A DNA stretch of 64,000 nucleotides from JAFLCM01 sp964510955 (GTDB lineage Bacteria > Planctomycetota > Phycisphaerae > Phycisphaerales > UBA1924), in assembly GCA_964510955.1 (NCBI GenBank), contig CAZEDW010000002.1, positions 124,001 through 188,000 on the forward strand, given 5' to 3'. Each line of letters opens with the position of its first letter. Position 1 is the first letter of the stretch. Made by a program: the position numbers and the translations under genes. Below, piece by piece: positions 7,960 to 15,250 of this stretch. The notes below the pieces were generated by a model. That model was not told the origin of the DNA. It saw only the letters and a list, made by a program, of their open reading frames with translations, and searched no databases.

Positions 7960-10757
7960 GCGCCGCCAAGCCTGACGAACCGCGCGCCGCCGGCCCGTCG
8001 GCGCGACGCGCAGGCCGCCGGGTCAAGTGGCTGATCGTCTACCTGCTGCTGCTGGCGCTCTCGCAGGTGTTCGTCCGCTGGCGCCAGCCCGACATCCTCG
8101 GCGTCACAACCCCGCCAGACGGCGCCGGCAGCCGGCGCACCGTCAGTGTCGCGCCCGTCCGGCGCGACGCCGCCGTCCCCGGGCCGCAGGTCGACATCTC
8201 GCTCCTCAAGTTCGAGCCCGCGCGCCCCGCCCCCGGCCGGCTCCCGGTCATCCTGCTCCACGGCAGCCCCTCCGGCGGCGCCTCGGACTTCAACGAGCTC
8301 GCCGGCGCCGTCGCCGCCACCGGGCGCGAGGTCTACGCGCTGGACTTCCCCGGCTTCGGGCGCTCCACCCGGTACGTCCCCGACTACTCGATCATCGCCA
8401 ACGCCCGCTACACCCTCCAGGCCATGGACGCGCTGAACCTGCACCGCGCCCACGTGGTCGGCTGGTCGCAGGGCGGCGGCTCGGCCATGTGGGCCGGCGA
8501 CCTCTCGCCCCAGCGCGTCGCCAGCGTCACCCTCCTGGGCTCGATCGGCGTGCAGGACGCCGAGGGCTCCGGGAGCTACGCCTTCGAGCACGTCAAGTAC
8601 GCCGTCGGGTGGGGACTGCTCGTCGGGCTCCCTCAGCTGGTCCCGCACTTCGGGCTGCTCGGCCCGGATCACTACCGCAACGCGTTCATCCGCAACTTCA
8701 TGGACAGCGACCAGCGCGAGCTCGACGCCGTCATGCAGCGGCTCACGCAGCCCACGCTCATCCTGCACGGGCGCCGGGACTTCCTTGTCCCGGATTGGTG
8801 CGCCGAGGTCTCGCACCAGAACATCCGCTCCAGCCGCCTGGTCATGCTCGACGCGAGTCATTTCTTCCCGCTCGGCGCGGGCCGGTCCACCGGGGCGATC
8901 GGGGGCCTCCGCGCCAACCCGGCGCGGGTCGAGGCGTTCCGCCAGGCGTGCGGCGCCATGACGTCGTTCTTCGACCGCCACGACGACCCCCAGGCCCCGC
9001 CGCTCGTCGGCGCCGCCGCCTTCAGGGCGCACGAGTCGCACATCAAGAACGAGGTCGGCGGCATCCACATCGACCGCGGCATGGACTGGTGGCTCGTCAT
9101 CCTCGCCATCGTTGTCGGCACGCTCATCCTCGAAGACCTCACCCTCGTCGCCGTCGGCATTCTCATCGTCGACGGGCAGATCGACCCGTTCGTGGGGCTC
9201 GCCGGTTGCTTCGTCGGAATTGTGTTCGGCGACATGGGCCTCTGGGCCATCGGGCGGGTCCTCGGGCGCCGCCTCTTGAAGTTCCGCCTGCTGGCGCGGT
9301 TCATCAACGAGAAGAGCCTGCAGCGCTGGGGCGAGATGATGGACGGGCACATGGGCAAGGCCATCTTCCTGTGCCGCTGCATCCCCGGCACCCGCATGCC
9401 CACCTACATCGCCGCCGGCATGCTGGGGCGCCGGGGCGCGCAGTTCGTGTTCTGGGAACTGGTCGCGGTGTGCCTCTGGGCCCCCGGCCTGCTCATCCTG
9501 TCGGCGCTGATCGGGCCGAGGCTTCTGGGCGTGTTCCGCGAGGTCTTCCACGGCCCGGTGGCGATCGTCATCGCCCTCGTCGTGGTGTTCTTCATCATCC
9601 GCGCCATCACCGCCGAGGCGACCTACGAAGGGCGCCACAAGAACAAGGCCAACCTGCAGCGCCTGTGGCGCTACGAGTTCTGGCCCGTCTGGCTCTTCTA
9701 CCTCCCGCTGATCCCGGTCATCCTCTGGCACGCCCTCCGCCGCGGGCCCATGACCTTCACCTGCGCCAACCCCGGCATCGAGAACGGCGGCGGGATCATC
9801 GGTGAATCCAAGTCGCTGATCCTCCGCTCGCTCCTGGCCGGACGCCCGTGGGACCAGGTCCCCGTCGCCCCGTTCGAGTTCATCCCCGCCGGGCCCGACC
9901 CGGCGGCCCGCGCCGCCATCGCCATCGACGCCGTCCGCAGCAACCCCACGCTCGCCGGTTACCCCGTCATCCTCAAGCCCGACCAGGGCCAGCGCGGCAT
10001 GGGCCTCAAGCTCGCGCGGAACGACGACGACGTCCGCGCCTGGTTCCGGGCCATGCCGCGCGACGCCATGATCCAGCGGTTCATCAGCCTGCCCCACGAG
10101 ATCGGCGTGTTCTGGACCCGTGTCCCGCCCGCCGGCGACGACACGACGCCGATGGACGACCGCCCCGGCGAGGTCTTCTCCGTCACCCACAAGGTGTTCC
10201 CGGTGATCGAGGGCGACGGCGTCCGCACCCTTGAGCACCTGATCTGGAGCCACCCGCGCTACCAGATGCAGGCCGCGGTCTTCCTCAAGCGGTTCGACAA
10301 CCAGCGCGAGCGGGTGCTGGCCAAGGGCGAGCGCATGTCGCTGGGCGTGTCGGGCAACCACTGCCAGGGAACCCAGTTTCTCGACGGCGCTTCGCTGCTC
10401 ACCCCGGCCCTCAGCGCCCGCATCGAGGAGCTGGCCCAGTCGTTCCGCGGCAACGGTGGCGCGCGTCTGGACTTCGGCAGGTTTGACATCCGCTACCGCT
10501 CGGAGGAATCGCTGGCGCAGGGACGCGAGTTCGTGATCATCGAGCTCAACGGCACGACGAGCGAATCCACCAACATCTACGACCCGGGCATGTCGCTGGG
10601 CTGGGCCTATTCCGTTCTCGCGGCCCAGTGGGACCGCCTGTACCGCATCGGCGCCGCACGCAGGCGGGCGGGGGTCCCGCCCATGTCGCTCCGCGGACTC
10701 CTGGGGTTGATGCGAGCGTGGCGGACCCTTGGCACCCTTGGGCTGGGTTCGGACTGA
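7956..10757 (+). CDS. Fusion: alpha/beta hydrolase, DedA/VTT membrane domain, ATP-grasp-like domain
   Basis: 933 aa with three modules. Residues 24-40 are a first membrane helix. An alpha/beta hydrolase follows: ILLHGSPSGG (about 98), nucleophile elbow GWSQGG (Ser about 170), LILHGRRDFLVPDW, and ASHFFPLG for the His. Residues about 376-560 are multi-pass membrane of the DedA/VTT (SNARE-associated) type, with EDLTLVAVG, GDMGLWAIGR and the DedA-like RCIPGTRMPTYIAAG. Residues about 600-890 look like ATP-grasp: YPVILKPDQGQRGMGLKL, then GARLDFGRFD and a metal-binding-like IIELNGTTSEST near 863. The ATG overlaps the NRDE stop by four bases. A lipid-linked ligase with its own hydrolase and translocase is a reasonable guess. 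No frameshift is evident. Confidence 0.85.
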   Translation: MSAAKPDEPRAAGPSARRAGRRVKWLIVYLLLLALSQVFVRWRQPDILGVTTPPDGAGSRRTVSVAPVRRDAAVPGPQVDISLLKFEPARPAPGRLPVILLHGSPSGGASDFNELAGAVAATGREVYALDFPGFGRSTRYVPDYSIIANARYTLQAMDALNLHRAHVVGWSQGGGSAMWAGDLSPQRVASVTLLGSIGVQDAEGSGSYAFEHVKYAVGWGLLVGLPQLVPHFGLLGPDHYRNAFIRNFMDSDQRELDAVMQRLTQPTLILHGRRDFLVPDWCAEVSHQNIRSSRLVMLDASHFFPLGAGRSTGAIGGLRANPARVEAFRQACGAMTSFFDRHDDPQAPPLVGAAAFRAHESHIKNEVGGIHIDRGMDWWLVILAIVVGTLILEDLTLVAVGILIVDGQIDPFVGLAGCFVGIVFGDMGLWAIGRVLGRRLLKFRLLARFINEKSLQRWGEMMDGHMGKAIFLCRCIPGTRMPTYIAAGMLGRRGAQFVFWELVAVCLWAPGLLILSALIGPRLLGVFREVFHGPVAIVIALVVVFFIIRAITAEATYEGRHKNKANLQRLWRYEFWPVWLFYLPLIPVILWHALRRGPMTFTCANPGIENGGGIIGESKSLILRSLLAGRPWDQVPVAPFEFIPAGPDPAARAAIAIDAVRSNPTLAGYPVILKPDQGQRGMGLKLARNDDDVRAWFRAMPRDAMIQRFISLPHEIGVFWTRVPPAGDDTTPMDDRPGEVFSVTHKVFPVIEGDGVRTLEHLIWSHPRYQMQAAVFLKRFDNQRERVLAKGERMSLGVSGNHCQGTQFLDGASLLTPALSARIEELAQSFRGNGGARLDFGRFDIRYRSEESLAQGREFVIIELNGTTSESTNIYDPGMSLGWAYSVLAAQWDRLYRIGAARRRAGVPPMSLRGLLGLMRAWRTLGTLGLGSD

Positions 10758-10896
10758 CCTGGATCGCGGACGCCTGGAAAGCACAAGATTCTCTGGGAAT
10801 TCCGGTTGCATCCGGCCCGGTGTTGTGTAGGCTCGACTCGGGCGCTCGGGCGGGCAATGGAGTGCACGCCCCCCGGCGCCATCGGAGTTCAACACC

Positions 10897-11835
10897 ATGC
10901 CGAAGCACCCCCTCACCGCAGTTCTTACTCTCCTCCTTGGCGCCTCGACGCACGCGGCGTTCACGATCACCAGCGGCAACGCGGTCTTCAGTTCCACCCA
11001 GACCCCGTTCCTTCAGGACAGCACCCTCTCGAGCGCCGATTTCAAACCCGACGGCACGACGGATCACGTGTTCTATTACAACTGGTCGTACCGGGCGCCG
11101 GGCGGCGCCAACCGGGGGTTCAGTTGGATCGACACGCCGGTGCAGACTGTCGCGGGCGACACGCTGACGCTGACCTATACCAACGCGGGGCCGAACCCCG
11201 TGGGGTTCAACCGTTTCGACGCGACGATCCGGATCAAGATCACCGATTCGACCAGCCCCAACGCAGCGCGCCTGGAGGCCTTCGTGACCTTCACCGCCGC
11301 CGCGACCAACTCCGGCCCCACCAGCTGGGAGCTGTTCAACGGCGTGGACGTGGACCTGAGCGCCACCTCCCTCAACGACGTGTGCACGGTGAGCAACCCG
11401 ACGGGCGTGGTGGGAACCGTGACCGACCCGGTGACGGCGGACTCTCTCACCTTTTTCGGCGCCGGCGCCAACCGATTCGAGGTCTCCAGCGGATCGGTGC
11501 TGCGCCCGAAACTTACGGGCGGGGTGGGCAACAACCTGGCCAACACCACCACCTACACCGGCGACGGCGCGTTCGGCTTCCAATGGACCATCGCCAACCT
11601 CGCGCCCGGCGCGAGCGTGCAGCTGTACTCCTCGTTCGGGCTCAACGCGCCCCCGATCCCGTGCCCGCCGGACATCAACCACGACGCCGTCGTGAACACC
11701 GCCGATCTGGCCATCCTGCTGGGCAACTTCGGCCAGACGGTCCCGGCGTTCACCTCCGGCGACCTGAACGGCGATGGAGTTGTGAACACCGCGGACCTGC
11801 TCATCATGCTCGGTGCGTTCGGGACGACCTGCTGA
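10897..11835 (+). CDS. Secreted protein with C-terminal GC-type dockerin-like tail
   Basis: 312 aa. A signal peptide (MPKHPLTAVLTLLLGASTHA) precedes a roughly 230-residue beta-rich region with no recognised family. The last 65 residues carry two calcium-loop repeats: DINHDAVVNTADLAILLGNF and DLNGDGVVNTADLLIMLGAF, introduced by CP and ending in TTC. This is the dockerin-like tail found on many exported planctomycete proteins and thought to anchor or sort them. The gene is single and converges, with only six bases between stops, on the DUF6263-like gene at 11842. Function of the body is unknown. Confidence 0.85.
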   Translation: MPKHPLTAVLTLLLGASTHAAFTITSGNAVFSSTQTPFLQDSTLSSADFKPDGTTDHVFYYNWSYRAPGGANRGFSWIDTPVQTVAGDTLTLTYTNAGPNPVGFNRFDATIRIKITDSTSPNAARLEAFVTFTAAATNSGPTSWELFNGVDVDLSATSLNDVCTVSNPTGVVGTVTDPVTADSLTFFGAGANRFEVSSGSVLRPKLTGGVGNNLANTTTYTGDGAFGFQWTIANLAPGASVQLYSSFGLNAPPIPCPPDINHDAVVNTADLAILLGNFGQTVPAFTSGDLNGDGVVNTADLLIMLGAFGTTC

Positions 11836-11841
11836 TCGGCG

Positions 11842-12798
11842 TCAGCGGCGCTCGACGCGGGCCTTGGAGCGCTGGGTCTGCTTGAGCGTGATGTCGCCGA
11901 GCGTGAGGGTGGTCGAAAATGCCAGGTCGCGGCTGAGCGATACGACTGTGCCAGTGCCGGTGTCCCAGCGGAGCTCGGCGTTCCCCTGCGCGTCGCCGAC
12001 GGCGAGCTTTGGGGCGGCGGTGACCACGCCGCGCGGCGGAGTGGCGGAAACCGTCACGGCTGTCGCGGCACGCACCTCCTGGGATTCCATCGGTCCCACG
12101 GCCCACTTCTCTGACACGGTGACCGACCCGAGGTTCGCCAGCGGGATGGTCCGCAGGTTGGTCCAGGTGTTGCCGGGGGCCCACTCGCGCAGCGGCGGCT
12201 CTGGGGCCGTGGGCTGCACGATGGGCGTGAGCATGTCCACCAGCGCCTCGGGGGCGAGCATTGAGAGCACGATCGGCTCGGCGTTGGGCTTCACCTTAGC
12301 GGCCCTGGCGAGCGACTCGGCCAGGTTGTCGGCGCCGTCGAGGCTCGAGAGGCGCCCTTCGCGGTCGATGACGAGGCGGGTACGGCTGTCGAGCACGGCG
12401 CGGCACGCGGCGGAGAAACCCAGGGCGTTCGGATCGGGCTCGGCGCCCTCGGCGGGCGGCTGGGTGCTGTCGAAGCTGTGCTTGTCGGCGTCCGAGCTTG
12501 CGCTGAATGACAGGCGCTGCACCTGGACGGCGAGCTCGGTAGTGCCGTCGGCGCGGACCTTTCCGACGTCGAGCTTGACCGTGAGGTCGAGCGCGGCGTC
12601 GAACGCGCCGGGGGTTTCGCCGGCGCCGGATTGCTCAAGGTGCAGAGTGCGCTGGATGTCGTAGGTCAGCGCGGTGCCGGCGGTGAACTCGGGCTTGAAA
12701 CGGACCGTGTCGGCCCCGAGCGACGATTGGGCGAGAAACCCGACGGCGAGGGCCATCGGAACGAACCGGCGGGAGATGACTCCGGGTGCGGTGCTCAT
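11842..12798 (-). CDS. DUF6263-like secreted protein
   Basis: About 318 aa with a signal peptide (MALAVGFLAQSSLGA). The mature part begins RFKPEFTAGTALTYDIQRT and is beta-rich, with conserved-looking stretches LDVGKVRADGTTELAVQVQR and DREGRLSSLDG. It resembles the product of 20281-21141 in order and in its ending (WDTGTGTVVSL against WDTKTGTLASL), so the two are paralogues of the DUF6263 type. The start at 12798 is preferred because GATTGT on the minus strand lies six bases before it; an ATG at 12804 is the alternative. It is divergent from nadE with very little space. No function is known. Confidence 0.8.
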   Translation of the reverse strand: MSTAPGVISRRFVPMALAVGFLAQSSLGADTVRFKPEFTAGTALTYDIQRTLHLEQSGAGETPGAFDAALDLTVKLDVGKVRADGTTELAVQVQRLSFSASSDADKHSFDSTQPPAEGAEPDPNALGFSAACRAVLDSRTRLVIDREGRLSSLDGADNLAESLARAAKVKPNAEPIVLSMLAPEALVDMLTPIVQPTAPEPPLREWAPGNTWTNLRTIPLANLGSVTVSEKWAVGPMESQEVRAATAVTVSATPPRGVVTAAPKLAVGDAQGNAELRWDTGTGTVVSLSRDLAFSTTLTLGDITLKQTQRSKARVERR

Positions 12799-12803
12799 GT
12801 TCA

Positions 12804-12809
12804 TACAAT
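12804..12809 (+). promoter_or_regulatory. -10 element for leaderless nadE, overlapping an opposite -10
   Basis: TACAAT (five of six against TATAAT) ends exactly six bases before the nadE ATG at 12816. On the minus strand the overlapping hexamer GATTGT (12810-12805) ends six bases before the ATG at 12798. The two would form a back-to-back promoter with almost no room for separate control. Confidence 0.5.
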
Positions 12810-12815
12810 CGACCG

Positions 12816-14570
12816 ATGCGGCTGGTTCTTGTGCAGTTCAACCCGATGGTAGGCGATGTGTCCGGCAACGCCGGGCGGATCGTCGAGTGGTCGGCCCGGG
12901 CGGCAGAACTCCGGGGCGGGGCTGACCTGGTGGTGTTCCCGGAGCTTGCGCTGGTGGGTTACCCGCCGCGCGACCTGCTGTTGCAGGAAGGATTTCTGGA
13001 AGCGGTGCACGAGCAGGGCCTGGCGCTGGCGGCGCGGTTGCCGGCGTCGGCGACGGTGCTGGTGGGCGCGCCGTGGCGGGCGGCGAGCGCCGGGCCGGAC
13101 GACGCGTGGGATCCGACGGGCGGCGTGCGCAACAGCGTGCTGTGCTACCGGGGCGGGCGCGTCATCGCCCGCTACGACAAGCGGCTGCTGCCGACCTACG
13201 ACGTGTTTGACGAGGACCGCTACTTCGTCGCGGGCGAGCGCGCGGTGGTGCTTGACGTCGCGGGCATGAAGGTGGGCGTGAGCGTGTGCGAGGACCTGTG
13301 GCGCGGCGTGGACGCGCGGGCCGGCGACCGGTACCTGAGCAGGCCGGACCCGGGCGAGGGCCTGGTGCAGGCCGGGGCCGAGCTGATTGTGAACCTGTCG
13401 GCGAGCCCGTTCGTGCTGGGCAAGGGGGCGCGTCAGCGTGAGATTCTCACGACGCGGGCGCAGCGGCACGGCGTGCCGGTCGCGTCGGTGAACCAGGTGG
13501 GCGGGAACGATGACCTGATCTTTGATGGTCATGCGGCGGTGTACGTGCCGGGGAGGGATGGCGGGGCGGGCGCGAGGCTGATCGCCGCCGGTGGCGGGTT
13601 TGAGGAAGGGCTGGTGGAGGTTGAGCTGGGCGGCGGGGGTGGGGCGGCCATCGCGCCGGTGGCGGACCCGCTCCTGGGCGCGTCGGTGCCGGAGCTTCTG
13701 TTCAGGGCGCTGGTGCTGGGGGTGCGGGACTATTGCCGCAAGACCGGGTTCTCCAGCGTGGTGCTGGGGTTGTCGGGCGGGATCGACTCGGCGCTGGTGG
13801 CGACGCTGGCGGCGGCGGCGCTGGGGCATGAGCGGGTAACGGGGGTGATGATGCCGAGCCGGTACAGCTCGGAGGGATCGCTGAGCGATGCGCGCGACCT
13901 GTGCGAGCGGCTGGGCGTGCGAGGTGTGACGGTGCCGATCGAGCGCCCGCACGGGGTGATGGAGGAGCTCCTGGGCACGGCGTGGGGCGAGCTGGGGGCG
14001 GACGCGTCGCCGGGGCTTACGGAGGAGAACGTGCAGTCGCGGCTGCGGGGGCTGATCCTCATGGCGTTCAGCAACAAGACCGGCGCACTGCTGCTGACCA
14101 CGGGGAACAAGAGCGAGGTGGCGGTGGGCTACTGCACGCTGTACGGCGACATGAACGGCGGGCTGGCGGTGCTGCCCGACGTGACGAAGATGCAGGTGTA
14201 CGCGCTCTCGCGGTGGATCAACGCGAACTGGCGGGCGTGCGGTTTCGCGCGCGAGCCGATCCCCGCGGCGTCGATCACCAAGCCGCCGAGCGCCGAGCTG
14301 CGCCCGAACCAGACGGACCAGGACTCGCTGCCTCCCTACGAGGTGCTGGACTCGATTATCGAGCGGTATGTGGAGGGGAGGCAGAGCGCCGAGCGGATCA
14401 TCCGCGAGGCGGGGATCGACGCGGCTACGGTGCGGCGGGTGATCCGGCTGATCGATGTGAGCGAGTACAAGCGGAAGCAGATGCCGGTGGGGCTGAAGGT
14501 GACGGAGCTGAGCTTTGGTCCTGGTCGTCGGCGTCCGATCGCGCAGGGGTGGCGGGCGGATCGGGGTTAG
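12816..14570 (+). CDS. nadE: Glutamine-dependent NAD+ synthetase
   Basis: 584 aa, the size of two-domain NadE. The N-terminal nitrilase-type glutaminase has Glu in VFPELALVGYPPRDLL (about 47), Lys in YDKRLLPTYDVFDEDRYF (about 117) and Cys in VGVSVCEDLW (about 155). The C-terminal synthetase has the PP-loop GLSGGIDSALVATL (about 318-331), LLLTTGNKSEVAVGY and KPPSAELRPNQTDQDSLPPY. It makes NAD+ from deamido-NAD+, ATP and glutamine. The ATG at 12816 starts the conserved MRLVLVQFNP and fits the leaderless signal upstream; an in-frame extension to 12786 is unlikely. The 3' end overlaps the antisense gene at 14425 by 146 bp. Confidence 0.95.
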   Translation: MRLVLVQFNPMVGDVSGNAGRIVEWSARAAELRGGADLVVFPELALVGYPPRDLLLQEGFLEAVHEQGLALAARLPASATVLVGAPWRAASAGPDDAWDPTGGVRNSVLCYRGGRVIARYDKRLLPTYDVFDEDRYFVAGERAVVLDVAGMKVGVSVCEDLWRGVDARAGDRYLSRPDPGEGLVQAGAELIVNLSASPFVLGKGARQREILTTRAQRHGVPVASVNQVGGNDDLIFDGHAAVYVPGRDGGAGARLIAAGGGFEEGLVEVELGGGGGAAIAPVADPLLGASVPELLFRALVLGVRDYCRKTGFSSVVLGLSGGIDSALVATLAAAALGHERVTGVMMPSRYSSEGSLSDARDLCERLGVRGVTVPIERPHGVMEELLGTAWGELGADASPGLTEENVQSRLRGLILMAFSNKTGALLLTTGNKSEVAVGYCTLYGDMNGGLAVLPDVTKMQVYALSRWINANWRACGFAREPIPAASITKPPSAELRPNQTDQDSLPPYEVLDSIIERYVEGRQSAERIIREAGIDAATVRRVIRLIDVSEYKRKQMPVGLKVTELSFGPGRRRPIAQGWRADRG

Positions 14571-15045
14571 GGGGCGGGTTCTCGCGTGGATCATCCGGCG
14601 GCGCCGGCGGTGACGTGGGCGAGTTCCTTGCGGGCGTGGGCCTGGGTGGAGCGGCCAGGCGGAGGATCGCGCCGGCGGCGCGGCGCGCGGTCTCGGGGCT
14701 GGGAGCGGCGAGCGCGCGCTCGAGAGCCAGCACCGCGCGCACCGAGAGGGCGCCGGCGAGCCGGCGGGCGCGGAGGGCCTCGGCGGCGGCGAGCTCGTCG
14801 ATCAGGGCGGCGATATCGGGACGCTGGACGAACCGCGCGAGCTGGGTGGAGGAGAGCCCGTGCAGTTCCGCCGCGTCGGCGAGGGAGAGATTGGTGTTGA
14901 GGTAGTCGTGGATCAGGGCGTTGACGTCGATGTCTGCGCCAGCGCCCGACTCAGAGGCGGGGGCGGATGAGGTTTGAGACGAAAGGCCCGGTTTGGCGGG
15001 CGCGGCGGCGGGCGACGGGACGGCGCGGAGTGTGGCTGCGGGCAT
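14425..15045 (-). CDS. Hypothetical protein with HTH-like core and Pro-rich tail
   Basis: 206 aa from the ATG at 15045, which has AGGGGAA upstream. The centre (about residues 40-110) is helical: DVNALIHDYLNTNLSLADAA then ELHGLSSTQLARFVQRPD, which reads like a small helix-turn-helix, then an Ala/Arg-rich helix. Both ends are Ala/Pro/Ser-rich and low in complexity. The last 146 bases are antisense to the end of nadE, so the true C-terminus is unproven. An upstream in-frame extension to 15186 lacks a ribosome-binding site. I do not recognise a named family. Confidence 0.5.
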   Translation of the reverse strand: MPAATLRAVPSPAAAPAKPGLSSQTSSAPASESGAGADIDVNALIHDYLNTNLSLADAAELHGLSSTQLARFVQRPDIAALIDELAAAEALRARRLAGALSVRAVLALERALAAPSPETARRAAGAILRLAAPPRPTPARNSPTSPPAPPDDPRENPPPNPDPPATPARSDADDQDQSSAPSPSAPPASASACTRSHRSAGSPAAP

Positions 15046-15250
15046 TGGTGTTCCCCTGGGAGGCGACGCGGGGTGCGTCGCGTGACAGGCGGAGTGTGCC
15101 CGCGCCGGCGGGCGCGACCAGTGAGAATGTTGGAGATTGTGATCGAGGCGAGCGAAAACCGCGGGTATCGCCTGGTTTTTGCGCACGGAGATGGTCGGTG
15201 CGTCGGCGGTGGGGGCGGCGAGCCGGGTTGTGAGTGAGGCCGTCCTCTGT

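Noticed and set aside
10806..10833. Promoter TTGCAT-N16-TAGGCT before the dockerin gene at 10897
   Set aside because: The -10 matches only three of six positions and the spacer is 16; not distinguishable from chance in this composition.
7950..10997. A 1015-codon open frame on the minus strand
   Set aside because: It lies antisense to the 933-residue fusion protein and has the Asp/Glu/Gly/Ala-rich, motif-free composition typical of antisense frames in high-GC DNA.
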